64,000 nucleotides of DNA from Blastopirellula marina (GTDB lineage Bacteria > Planctomycetota > Planctomycetia > Pirellulales > Pirellulaceae), in assembly GCF_002967765.1 (NCBI RefSeq), contig NZ_PUHY01000006.1, positions 1 through 64,000 on the forward strand, read 5' to 3'. Numbering within the stretch: the stretch's first letter is position 1; every line of letters starts with the position of its first letter. The notes beneath the pieces are model-generated. The model was not told where the DNA came from, ran no database searches, and saw only the letters and a program-made list of their open reading frames with translations. Shown piece after piece: positions 30,820 through 39,098 of this stretch. The position numbers were made by a program, and so were the translations under genes.

Positions 30820-31258
30820 CTGTTAAACGAACTCAACCGATCGAACGTCACGGTTCCTCGCTGATCGAAACCAGCATGGTGCTGATGATCCTATTTGTGA
30901 TCTTGTTCGGCATCTTCGAGTTCGGAATGACTGCGTTACGTCAGAACATGTTAGACGAGACCGCCTAGCGCGTGCTGCGGCACTTCGGGGCGAAGATTCG
31001 CACATGGATACCTGGGGACCGACCTCGATTGAAACCACACTTGATCAATCACCTGAACTACTTGCTGAGATTGGACCGGCAACATACCTGTTCGATCCGA
31101 GTCGGATTCAAGTCGTGATGACTTGGCAAAACGATATGGCGACTACCAACTCAGAACTGACCGTGATGCTAAGTTGCGATCAACCATTGCTGCTTGGAAA
31201 TTTGTGGGGCATGAATTCAATACCCCTATCCAGTCAAGCCGTCGAACGTGTCGAGTAA
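30816..31258 (+). pseudogene. Second TadE-like pseudopilin gene, frameshifted
   Basis: ATG 30816 overlaps the TGA of the first TadE gene (ATGA). The frame encodes Ser-Leu-Ile-Glu-Thr-Ser-Met-Val plus a long hydrophobic helix as in TadE, then hits TAG at 30966-30968 after 50 codons. Reading in the -1 phase from the codon before the stop continues without break as Arg-Leu-Ala-Arg-Ala-Ala-Ala-Leu-Arg-Gly-Glu-Asp-Ser, the expected TadE continuation, to TAA 31256-31258. One missing base near 30958-30962 explains this. No canonical slippery heptamer is present. It may be a real mutation or a sequencing error. Confidence 0.8.
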
Positions 31259-31286
31259 CCATCTTGCTCAAGTCGGGAGCAATCAC

Positions 31287-32780
31287 ATGAACACAATCCA
31301 TTCTTCCACTCGAAGGCAAGGCAAAGTCCTTGTTCTGATGGCGATCATGTTGCCGACGTTGTTCACGTTTCTTCTCCTAGTGCTGGATGGAAGTAACGTG
31401 ACCCATCACTTTCGTGATGCACAACAGATCGCCGATACTGCAGCCCTTTCAGGTGCGGATGAGATCTACCTCGGCTCGTCGTCGACGACCGTGGAGAATC
31501 TCGCACGCGAGTTCGCCACGAAGAACCTCCCAGCCAATTCCACGACGACCATCGAAACATATTCGCCCCCGATTACGGGTCCTTTCGCAGGCTCATCCGA
31601 ACATGTCGAAGTCGTTTTGCGCGGCACTGTACAGAACTCGTTCGGTTCTGACCAGTTGGGCAACAATCAAACGGGCATCACCGTGCGGGCCGTGGCCGGC
31701 GTCAAGCAGGTCACCGATGAATCCGCGATCATTGTTCTCGACGAGAATCCTCCACCTTTCGCATTAACGCCAGTGCTACCAATCATCCCTTCGCTCCCGG
31801 CATTGGTGGGCGGGCTGGAGGTACTTGGCGTTGGTCATGTCACCGTCGACGGCGCTGTGTTGGTAAACACTGACTGGGGTGGCTATGACGAACATGGCGA
31901 GCTAGTCGGCGAGAGCTCTGCTGCACCTTGGGGCATTGCCTGCATGCCAGTCCTTCCCCTCTCGAAGCTGCGTGCTACCGATATCCGCACTGTGGGTGGT
32001 GTCGACCGATTGGCGAACTACTCAAAAGTTGGCGGAGGCGGCGCGGAGGTGGTTCTGCAAGCCAATCGTCGGCCGGTTCCCGATCCTTTTCGCGCGTTAC
32101 CAGTGCCGACGGTTAGCGCGGACGGCGCGAATGTGAAAGCCGATTTTTATGGAGGGCGAACGATTGTCGGCGTTCCCCTAATTGGTCCGCCGGTCACGTT
32201 ACAATCAGGCGTTTACGAATGGATCACAATCCTTGCTGGTCGAGTTCATTTCGAGCCCGGTGTATACATCATTCGCAACAAAGATCCGCTCACCCAGATC
32301 TCGCTGACAATGATCGCTGGCGAAGTTCAAGCCGAGGGGGTGATGTTCTATATCACGAACAACGCGAGTTACTCCCCAAATAGCGGAGCCCCAGATTCCT
32401 TAGATCTAGAAACCCGTCCGGATGCGGGTGGCCTATTGGCAGATGTCGTTGGCCTGGTGCCGAGCACCGTAATCAACATCGGCCTTCTCGGTAGCACGAT
32501 CACTCCCATTCAAGATACCAGTAGTCCCTTTCACGGCTTCGCGTTCTACCAACGTCGTCACGATCGTCGGCCGATGGTGTTTGTGCAGGAGGATCTGCTC
32601 GGCAACGGGATGCTCGCAGGCAACATCTATTCCAAATGGGGACACGTGATTCTAGCCGGAAAAGGGATGTTCGATGCCCGCTTTGTCGTTGGAACAATGC
32701 GTCTGATCGCACTGCTCGACATCGAGATCGAACCTTCGATCACACTTCCGCCAGCTCACGATGTTTACCTGGCAGAGTGA
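31287..32780 (+). CDS. tadG: TadG-like Tad pilus protein with large extracellular part
   Basis: 497 residues from ATG 31287 with GGGAG nine bases upstream; the frame extends 13 codons further, overlapping the previous gene. N-terminal signal anchor (Val-Leu-Val-Leu-Met-Ala-Ile-Met-Leu-Pro-Thr-Leu, about 14-35) followed by Gln-Gln-Ile-Ala-Asp-Thr-Ala-Ala-Leu-Ser-Gly-Ala, the standard TadG/Flp-secretory N-domain. Residues 130-497 are a large beta-rich part with Gly-Gly-Arg-Thr-Ile-Val-Gly and Gly-Val-Tyr-Ile-Ile-Arg-Asn motifs. Its stop is five bases from the stop of the convergent glycosyltransferase gene. Confidence 0.8.
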   Translation: MNTIHSSTRRQGKVLVLMAIMLPTLFTFLLLVLDGSNVTHHFRDAQQIADTAALSGADEIYLGSSSTTVENLAREFATKNLPANSTTTIETYSPPITGPFAGSSEHVEVVLRGTVQNSFGSDQLGNNQTGITVRAVAGVKQVTDESAIIVLDENPPPFALTPVLPIIPSLPALVGGLEVLGVGHVTVDGAVLVNTDWGGYDEHGELVGESSAAPWGIACMPVLPLSKLRATDIRTVGGVDRLANYSKVGGGGAEVVLQANRRPVPDPFRALPVPTVSADGANVKADFYGGRTIVGVPLIGPPVTLQSGVYEWITILAGRVHFEPGVYIIRNKDPLTQISLTMIAGEVQAEGVMFYITNNASYSPNSGAPDSLDLETRPDAGGLLADVVGLVPSTVINIGLLGSTITPIQDTSSPFHGFAFYQRRHDRRPMVFVQEDLLGNGMLAGNIYSKWGHVILAGKGMFDARFVVGTMRLIALLDIEIEPSITLPPAHDVYLAE

Positions 32781-32785
32781 AGCGT

Positions 32786-33676
32786 CTACGCCGCCTTTCC
32801 CAAGCGATTCACTGGCAGCGAAGGAGATCGACAAGCATCATCGTCGTCGCAAAAGATACGTAGCTTCGGTCGAGTATGTTCCTGGACTACATACTTTTGT
32901 TCGTAATGATCGGCCAGTGAGCCTTTTCGATAGGGCTCGTCTTTGTCGAACCCATTGCTGCGAAGCATTTCATTCCAAAGGTGAACAGCGCGGGTTCTCT
33001 GGAACAGTTCGTAGTCCCCTTCATACGTGGAATCAAACGGACTTCGCCACAGCGTGCCATGAATGGGGTAGAATACCGTGTTATCTTGCATGAATTCGTA
33101 CAGTTTAAATTCTTCGACCGCATAAGCAAAACCTTTTGGTCCCCCTGCCCCACCCCAGACAACCGGTGAAATCGAGTTATCGAAGTGACGACGATACCAC
33201 TTCTGAATCCGATGCTTTGGACGATCGTGTTTGTCTGGACGATTAGGATGCAAGCAACGATCGACCATGTACTCAGTGACCGCATGCCCGGAAGGAAACT
33301 TCAGGACGCCCACCGCCGCACTCCAAAACGTCTTCCCATAAGCTTCCGTCTCTTTACCGAACACAATCTCTTCCGTGAAATCGAACGGTCGGATACACAG
33401 CATGTCGGTATCGATCCAGTAACCTCCTAGCTGATTAAGAAGTTTCCAGCGAAACAGGTCGGCGAAACCAGCATACGATCCTTTGCAGTACGAGAAGACT
33501 TGCTCCTGAGAAACGATCTCGTTCGCATCGCAAATGCGGATACCGATCGGAACATTGGCCACGGGGGCATAGGTGTATAGATCGACTTGATCTGGGTGAT
33601 GATATAGGAACGAACTAAGACAAAGTCGCTCCAGCCGCGAAAGACTTTCGCCAATCCATAATGTTTGAATTTGCAT
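32786..33676 (-). CDS. DXD-type glycosyltransferase (alpha-1,4-GT/sugar-binding region family), copy 1
   Basis: 296 residues. The sequence Phe-Arg-Trp-Lys-Leu-Leu-Asn-Gln-Leu-Gly-Gly-Tyr-Trp-Ile-Asp89-Thr-Asp91-Met is the DXD motif and context of the Gly_transf_sug family, which transfers a sugar from a nucleotide donor with a divalent metal. C-terminal region has Gly-Pro-Lys-Gly-Phe and Ala-Val-His-Leu-Trp-Asn-Glu, common in this group. No signal peptide; cytoplasmic. Paralogous to the genes at 34657 and 35545. It is the last gene of a minus-strand cluster of five. Confidence 0.85.
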   Translation of the reverse strand: MQIQTLWIGESLSRLERLCLSSFLYHHPDQVDLYTYAPVANVPIGIRICDANEIVSQEQVFSYCKGSYAGFADLFRWKLLNQLGGYWIDTDMLCIRPFDFTEEIVFGKETEAYGKTFWSAAVGVLKFPSGHAVTEYMVDRCLHPNRPDKHDRPKHRIQKWYRRHFDNSISPVVWGGAGGPKGFAYAVEEFKLYEFMQDNTVFYPIHGTLWRSPFDSTYEGDYELFQRTRAVHLWNEMLRSNGFDKDEPYRKGSLADHYEQKYVVQEHTRPKLRIFCDDDDACRSPSLPVNRLGKAA

Positions 33677-33694
33677 GGGGAGATCGCCTTCTCC

Positions 33695-34660
33695 TTAGTT
33701 GAGAAATTGCGGCCAAGTGGTGGTCAGGCGAAATTGCTTCATCGATCCGAAAACAGGCCAGCGTCGCAGATCGAATCGATCCCAACTGCCAGCCGACTTC
33801 CCTTGATTTACCCCGCCGTAACAGCTGAACGCTGCTCGATAGTGTTTCGCTGTTTGCTGCTTAATATCAACGCTAAAGCAATCGGGGTTGCCTACAGGAT
33901 AGCTAAAGACCTGGACATCAACGTCCAGTTCTTCCTCTAAGCGGCGACGTCCTTCAGTCAATTCGTGCTCCCAGTTTCCACTATGTGTTCTCGTCAAAAT
34001 CGGATGTGAAACAGTATGGCCGCCGAAGCTCATCCCGGCGGCAGCCATCTCTCGCAGCATGTCCCAATTCATCCAAACGGGCGACGCACCTTCAAATCGT
34101 CCCGTCTGAGCAACATCGCCGACGCGGTTCAAATAGTCCTCGAATTCGGCTTCTGGGATCTCGTAATAGCCTTCAACCGTTTGGACGATCGCGTCGTCGA
34201 TTTCGTTCTGACTCGATCCGGCATACTGTTTGCGCATCATCCAAGCAATTTCATCCCACCAGGCAATCGACCTCCGGTCAATAAAACCGCTGGTCACGAA
34301 GAATAACGCAGAGATGCCAAGTCGCTGAAGGATGGGAAAGGCAATCTCATAGTTATCGACATAGCCGTCGTCGAACGTGATCATTACAGCTTGTCGCTTC
34401 TTCCAATCATCGGCTGGGCGTCTTACCACGTCATCGATGCCGACCACCTCGAAGTGACGATGAATGAATTCCATTTGCTGAGCAAACGACGCTTCGTCAG
34501 TGCTGTACACGCCGCGATCGAACTCGCAACACTCCGCGTCGCCCACGCGATGGTAGGTTAGCACAAGCAAGCCACGCCACGACCCCATCAGCCGCACGAG
34601 TCGATTAAGGCCGAGTGACTCGGCTCGCTTGGCAAGTTTGCGGTAGGTTGGCCATTTCAT
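33695..34660 (-). CDS. NodB-type polysaccharide deacetylase
   Basis: 321 residues. Leu-Thr-Tyr-His-Arg-Val near 34-39 and Met-Ile-Thr-Phe-Asp97-Asp98-Gly-Tyr are NodB motif 1; Gly-Gly-His215-Thr-Val-Ser-His219-Pro is motif 2 (metal-binding His pair); motif 3-like Gln-Val-Phe-Ser-Tyr-Pro-Val-Gly follows. The enzyme removes acetyl (or similar) groups from a polysaccharide, likely one built by the neighbouring glycosyltransferases. Its start overlaps the preceding gene's end by four bases (34657-34660). No signal peptide is evident, so it may act on lipid-linked intermediates in the cytoplasm. Confidence 0.9.
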   Translation of the reverse strand: MKWPTYRKLAKRAESLGLNRLVRLMGSWRGLLVLTYHRVGDAECCEFDRGVYSTDEASFAQQMEFIHRHFEVVGIDDVVRRPADDWKKRQAVMITFDDGYVDNYEIAFPILQRLGISALFFVTSGFIDRRSIAWWDEIAWMMRKQYAGSSQNEIDDAIVQTVEGYYEIPEAEFEDYLNRVGDVAQTGRFEGASPVWMNWDMLREMAAAGMSFGGHTVSHPILTRTHSGNWEHELTEGRRRLEEELDVDVQVFSYPVGNPDCFSVDIKQQTAKHYRAAFSCYGGVNQGKSAGSWDRFDLRRWPVFGSMKQFRLTTTWPQFLN

Positions 34661-35484
34661 GCGACTGCCCTCATCGCTTCGCCTGGCAGATAAAGCTGTT
34701 GATAGTGTTCCATCAACGAACCAGGTTCATACGGGGCATCTTTATCGAAATCGCTACGACGCAAAATTTCGTTCCAGAGATGTATGCCGCGTGTGGCATT
34801 AAAGAGCTTGTAGTTCCGTTCGTACGTTGCATCGAACGGACTTCGCCAATGTGCACCGGATACCGGGTAGAAGACCGTGGACGGAACTTCGTACTTTTGG
34901 AGTTGGAACTTGTGAACAGCGTGGCAGAAACCAATCGGCCCCCCAGCACTTCCCCAGCCGACCGGGGCTGGATTACCCGAAACATGGCGGCGGTAAAGCT
35001 TCTGCATCATTTGTTTGGGGTTGTCGGTCCAATCCAATCGATGCGGATGTTGGCACCGATCAACCATGTAAGCACATACTTCGTGATGTTGCGGGAAGAT
35101 CAGTACTCCGACGGCGGCCGTCCAATGAATGTTTTTGGCCAGGTCAATCTCGCGGCCAAACACAATTGGTTCGTCGAAATCAAATGGGCGAACGCAAAGC
35201 ATATCGGTATCGATCCAGCAACCGCCCCGATCGAGTAACAGTTTCCACCGAAACAAGTCGGCAAAGCCAGCGAACGAACCATTGAAATAGGTAAAGACCT
35301 GATCCTGCGGAATGATCTCGTTAGCATCTTTAAGACAAACCCCGGGCGGTACCCCGGAAATCTCGCCATAGGTATAGAGGTCGACCGGATGCCCATGATG
35401 GACAAACGATGCCAGGCAAAGACGCTCGAGCCGCGATAGTCGCTCGCCAATCCACAACGTTTGAATTCTTAGCACTGCACTCAT
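34657..35484 (-). CDS. DXD-type glycosyltransferase, copy 2
   Basis: 275 residues, closely similar to copy 1 at 32786: Gln-Thr-Leu-Trp-Ile-Gly-Glu near the N-terminus, Leu-Arg-type acceptor segment, Gly-Gly-Cys-Trp-Ile-Asp92-Thr-Asp94-Met-Leu-Cys-Val-Arg-Pro-Phe-Asp, and Gly-Ile-His-Leu-Trp-Asn-Glu-Ile-Leu-Arg late. The pair must derive from a duplication with the deacetylase gene between them. The stop overlaps the deacetylase start by four bases. Confidence 0.85.
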   Translation of the reverse strand: MSAVLRIQTLWIGERLSRLERLCLASFVHHGHPVDLYTYGEISGVPPGVCLKDANEIIPQDQVFTYFNGSFAGFADLFRWKLLLDRGGCWIDTDMLCVRPFDFDEPIVFGREIDLAKNIHWTAAVGVLIFPQHHEVCAYMVDRCQHPHRLDWTDNPKQMMQKLYRRHVSGNPAPVGWGSAGGPIGFCHAVHKFQLQKYEVPSTVFYPVSGAHWRSPFDATYERNYKLFNATRGIHLWNEILRRSDFDKDAPYEPGSLMEHYQQLYLPGEAMRAVA

Positions 35485-35544
35485 CGTATTACCACGCTTC
35501 CCTGCGGAGCCGAGTTGGTGAGGCGAACTTTCACCTTGTCGCCA

Positions 35545-36345
35545 TTACGCTGCCAACCGTACGCCACCACCCATGTAAGTCCGCTCGTAATGGTCCATTA
35601 GCGAACCAGGGAGAAACGGAGCATTAAAATCAAAATGATTTCGATCGGCCTCAAAAGAATTCAAGTAAATGGCACGGGTCGATTCAAGCATTTGCCAGTC
35701 CCCGCGAAACGTTTCGTCGTATGGACTACGCCAACGCGCTTCGTGAATGGGAAAGAACACAGGAATGGACTGAGCCAGATGTTCGATCTCTAGTATTTGA
35801 ACAGCAACCTGGAAACCACCTTCACCACCGATCATCCACGAACGGATCGGACGTAAGCTGTTGGTGAAGTTCCTTCGAAATGCTTTCTTCCAACGATGAC
35901 GAAGCTTCTCTCCAGCAACCGGGAAGTGTGGCTGGAGGCATCGATTGAGCATGAATCGACTCAACGGATGCCCAGGCGGCATGATCAACACCTGATGCCC
36001 CCATCGGTAGCCATCGATATCGGACTTACGCCCAAAGACAATCGACTGATCAAAGTCAAATGGACGGAGACAAAGCACATCGGTCGATACGAAGCAGTCA
36101 CCATGTTCGAGCAAGGTTTTCCAACGAATGATCGGCTCGATTCCGGCACCCGAGTTTCGGCGAAATAGCGTGTTCGACATCGGTAGAATCTCATTCGCAT
36201 CCACCAGTCGCACACCGTCTGGCAGATTGTCGATTGGAAAGTAGCTTAAGAGCTGTACTTCATCGTGATGCACCGCCAAAGATCGTAAGCAGATACGCTC
36301 GATTCGAGTCAGTGGCCCTCGGTGCTTAAAACATCGAATCTTCAT
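35545..36345 (-). CDS. Glycosyltransferase-like protein, copy 3 with altered DXD motif
   Basis: 266 residues from ATG 36345, with GGGAGA upstream on the minus strand; the frame is open to 36423, but that overlaps the previous gene. It shares the architecture and Leu-Cys-Leu-Arg-Pro-Phe-Asp-Phe-Asp with copies 1 and 2, but the DXD position reads Ser87-Thr-Asp89: the first metal-binding Asp is Ser. It may have different metal needs or be inactive. More diverged overall than the other two copies. Confidence 0.75.
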   Translation of the reverse strand: MKIRCFKHRGPLTRIERICLRSLAVHHDEVQLLSYFPIDNLPDGVRLVDANEILPMSNTLFRRNSGAGIEPIIRWKTLLEHGDCFVSTDVLCLRPFDFDQSIVFGRKSDIDGYRWGHQVLIMPPGHPLSRFMLNRCLQPHFPVAGEKLRHRWKKAFRRNFTNSLRPIRSWMIGGEGGFQVAVQILEIEHLAQSIPVFFPIHEARWRSPYDETFRGDWQMLESTRAIYLNSFEADRNHFDFNAPFLPGSLMDHYERTYMGGGVRLAA

Positions 36346-36358
36346 CGACAAGTTCTCC

Positions 36359-37333
36359 CTAGCTGATCGAAAGCGAGAGCGATGCTGGAGCCGGCGTAGT
36401 CGAGTCGCCGTTACCAACGGCACGATTGAACGGAGATTTAGCCGTCCGATCCTCTCCGCGTGTCGCCAGCTTCGCCGGATTCACAGACTCGTATGTTTGA
36501 AAGGCTACCGATCCGTCCAAATACTGAGACACACCGCGCTGACAAAATGCCTTGACCGGAGCGGTTTGATAATAAGTTCGATTCGCCGTGCCAACTCCAT
36601 TGCGAGCGAACGTTGGATCTGAGGGATGCCACAGATGCACCGCCTTCACTCGATGCAGCACCGTGCGAGTACGGACTCCGTTGAGCAAAAATCGTCGCTG
36701 AATATCTCGATCCTCGAAGCCCCAGCCAACAAAGTTCTCGTCGAATCCATTAATACCGATCAAGTCGTCGCGAAAGCAGGCAAATGCACACCCGGTAAGC
36801 CGAGGTCGCATCGGTATCGAAAGAAACGAATAGATGCGGGCCCGCAGTGCCTTACGGGAAAGTCGCTTCGATTCCTCTCTCGAAATTGTACTCTCGAGGT
36901 CCCAGGTATCGACCTTGCTGGCATCGATCTGCTTCGTCGCCTCTTGCGTCAAGCGATAGCAATCACCCGCGACAACCACGTTAGCGCGAAGTTCGTCTAG
37001 CATTACCCGTACGAAGTTGGGCGGGACGATGCAGTCGCCATCGAGAAAGATCAACGCCTTACCACGAGCAATCGCGGCCGCTTTGTTGCGGCAGGTAGCG
37101 AGCCGGAATCCCTCTTTGACTTGTGTGAGAAATCGGGTCGATAATCCCGTCCATCGCTGGGCGAATTCCGCGACGCATGCCTCGGTCTCGCCTCCGCGCG
37201 ATCCATCGTCGGCGACGACCACTTCACAACAAGCAGGCTCGAAATCTTGGTTCGCGAGAGAACGCAGGCACTTGGCCAGATGACCAGGACGCTCAAACGT
37301 CGTGACAATGATACTGACATCCGTGTTTGTCAT
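36359..37333 (-). CDS. Family 2 glycosyltransferase with galactosyltransferase-like C-domain
   Basis: 324 residues from ATG 37333 (37351 is an in-frame alternative). GT-A fold: Ser-Ile-Ile-Val-Thr-Thr-Phe-Glu-Arg-Pro at the N-terminus, Val-Val-Val-Ala-Asp-Asp-Gly-Ser (41-45), Ala-Thr-Cys-Arg-Asn-Lys-Ala-Ala, and Phe-Leu-Asp98-Gly-Asp100-Cys. The later Gly-Phe-Asp-Glu-Asn-Phe-Val-Gly-Trp-Gly-Phe-Glu-Asp-Arg-Asp is the acceptor/galactosyltransferase-type motif found in chondroitin-synthase-like enzymes. First gene of the cluster; 13 bases separate it from the next. Confidence 0.88.
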   Translation of the reverse strand: MTNTDVSIIVTTFERPGHLAKCLRSLANQDFEPACCEVVVADDGSRGGETEACVAEFAQRWTGLSTRFLTQVKEGFRLATCRNKAAAIARGKALIFLDGDCIVPPNFVRVMLDELRANVVVAGDCYRLTQEATKQIDASKVDTWDLESTISREESKRLSRKALRARIYSFLSIPMRPRLTGCAFACFRDDLIGINGFDENFVGWGFEDRDIQRRFLLNGVRTRTVLHRVKAVHLWHPSDPTFARNGVGTANRTYYQTAPVKAFCQRGVSQYLDGSVAFQTYESVNPAKLATRGEDRTAKSPFNRAVGNGDSTTPAPASLSLSIS

Positions 37334-37351
37334 ACGTATCTCGGCTGGCAT

Positions 37352-37934
37352 TCAAGACGAAGACTGTCACAAAATGATCCTCCCTGCCCCAGACCACTTT
37401 CCTTATTTAGATCCCACCCGACTGAGCTAATGGAATCTGAAAATAGAATCGGAGAGTGAACCCTATGCGCTTTATGCGAATCGTATCAACTAGGAAAGAT
37501 ATACCGATTTTTCCCCCTCAGCCGAGTAGGTCGCCTGACGCCATACATACAAATGCTCAGAAGTGATTTCAGAGCGGACACAATGCCCCTCTCGTAGGCT
37601 AAACGACTTCCTGCCCCCAGTGCCCGCTCTTAACTCAAATCCCCGCTCACCAGCTACTAGAAAACGGCAACTAGAACGGGCCGTTAAAAACCAAGGTGGT
37701 TCTCATTCTGTCGACTTATGAGATGAGAGTTATCAAATAGACAACACCCTTCTCCTAACACCCTAATCAAACTAAATGATGCAAGCACTTATAGCAAAAC
37801 AACTTGCGTAATTCCTAACCAGTTTGGCATCGGTTCTGCGTTACTTCGTAGGCAGATAACCCCGGGAGAGACGGCACAAACAAACCTGTTCCTGCCTCTC
37901 ATTCAAATACCACCACATTCAGGAGAGTAGAGTC
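37352..37934. other. Intergenic region between glycan cluster and small secreted protein
   Basis: 583 bases without a supportable gene, more AT-rich in its middle (about 37,720-37,830). It must hold divergent promoters for the minus-strand glycosyltransferase cluster and the + strand gene at 37935. I see no clear consensus elements. AGGAGAG precedes ATG 37935. Confidence 0.5.
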
Positions 37935-38234
37935 ATGAAGTCGTTAATTCTTGCCGTTGTTGTTGCTACTGGTTTGATGTTTGGTGCCGCTTCGAGTGCG
38001 GAAGCTGGTGGACCACATGGTGGCCACCACGGTGGTCATCATGGCCACCACGCTCATTACTACCACGGCCATCATGGTTACGGAAACGTTTACCGTTCGT
38101 ATTACGGACCTTCGCACTACGGTCGTAGCTACTATCGCCCGAGCTACCGCTACTACAACCCGTATCCGTACTACTACGGCGGAAGCGGTTTGCAGATCAA
38201 CGGTCGCGGTTTTAACTTCGGCGTCCGCTTCTAA
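37935..38234 (+). CDS. Small secreted His/Gly/Tyr-rich protein
   Basis: 99 residues. Signal peptide with Leu-Ala-Val-Val-Val-Ala-Thr-Gly-Leu core and a cleavage site after Ala-Glu-Ala (about 24). The mature part begins with a dense His/Gly block (about 13 His in residues 25-48), continues as a Tyr/Arg/Pro/Ser block (49-85) and ends with Leu-Gln-Ile-Asn-Gly-Arg-Gly-Phe-Asn-Phe-Gly-Val. Such sequences can bind metals and are frequent as short secreted proteins in planctomycetes, but a function is not known. A terminator-like stem-loop follows. Confidence 0.8.
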   Translation: MKSLILAVVVATGLMFGAASSAEAGGPHGGHHGGHHGHHAHYYHGHHGYGNVYRSYYGPSHYGRSYYRPSYRYYNPYPYYYGGSGLQINGRGFNFGVRF

Positions 38235-38264
38235 TTGCGGTGTGAAGTTACAGTCAGTCAATTT

Positions 38265-38301
38265 AAAGGCCTTGCAGTTCATCGCGACTGTGGGGCCTTT
38301 T
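38265..38301 (+). terminator. Probable terminator after the His-rich gene
   Basis: AAAGGCC (38265-38271) pairs with GGCCTTT (38294-38300) over a 22-base loop, followed by a short T-run. The loop has a possible inner CAGT/ACTG pairing. Confidence 0.6.
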
Positions 38302-38389
38302 GCACGCGCGGTCGACGCGGTATCCCCTCGTTCTTTCGTGTTATTCACACTAAATTGACGGGATCAAACCGACTCCGAGAGATTATTTC

Positions 38390-38965
38390 ATGCTGCATTT
38401 AAAGTCCGAATCAGGCCAACGCTGGCTCGACCAAGTCGAAAAACATACGGACTTGGTTTTGATCGATCACGCACACTGTGAGAAGAAGGCGGCAGGAACC
38501 GCATTGAATCTCCTCTTCGCCTATGTCGAAAATGAAGAGCTTTGTCGAGAAATGACTTCGATCGTCAACGAGGAACTCGAGCATTTTCACATGGTGCTGG
38601 ACGTGCTCAAGAACCGCGGAATCAAGTTTCAGCGTTTGAAACCAAGCAACTACGGCAACCAACTTCACGAGCTGATCCGAAATCAGGAACCGCAGCGGGC
38701 CGTCGACCGATTGTTGATCGCTGGACTGATTGAAGCCCGGAGCTGCGAGCGATTCGGCTTACTACGAAAGCACCTGCCGGACGCCGAACTACGTGATTTC
38801 TACGATAGCCTATTTGAGTCCGAAGCGCGACATCACGCCGTTTACGTTCGATTAGCGAAGCATTTCGCCCCGGAGAGTGACGTTATGGCCCGCCTTGAGG
38901 AATTAGCCACCGCCGAGGCAGCGATTATCGAAGCGGGTGACGAGAATGCTCGGATCCACAGCTAA
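38390..38965 (+). CDS. miaE: tRNA 2-methylthio-cis-ribozeatin hydroxylase MiaE
   Basis: 191 residues, close to the usual 190-200. MiaE is a non-haem di-iron oxygenase that hydroxylates the isopentenyl side chain of ms2i6A37 in tRNA. Diiron motifs are visible: His-Cys-Glu-Lys-Lys-Ala-Ala (about 28-34), Glu-Glu-Leu-Glu-His-Phe (about 62-67), Glu-Ala-Arg-Ser-Cys-Glu-Arg (about 114-120) and Glu-Ser-Glu-Ala-Arg-His-His (about 143-149). The ferritin-like fold fits. It stands alone between the His-rich gene and the methionine-salvage genes. Confidence 0.9.
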   Translation: MLHLKSESGQRWLDQVEKHTDLVLIDHAHCEKKAAGTALNLLFAYVENEELCREMTSIVNEELEHFHMVLDVLKNRGIKFQRLKPSNYGNQLHELIRNQEPQRAVDRLLIAGLIEARSCERFGLLRKHLPDAELRDFYDSLFESEARHHAVYVRLAKHFAPESDVMARLEELATAEAAIIEAGDENARIHS

Positions 38966-39098
38966 GCTCCCCCTGGTGGCTTGTTCCGTTGAACGCTTTC
39001 CCTGATTTGCTAAACTCACACTTTTTCCCGCCCTGCTTGCCGATGATCATGGCGTTCCCCAAGTCGCTGTGGTCTCGCGGAAGATACTTTCGAGCCTT

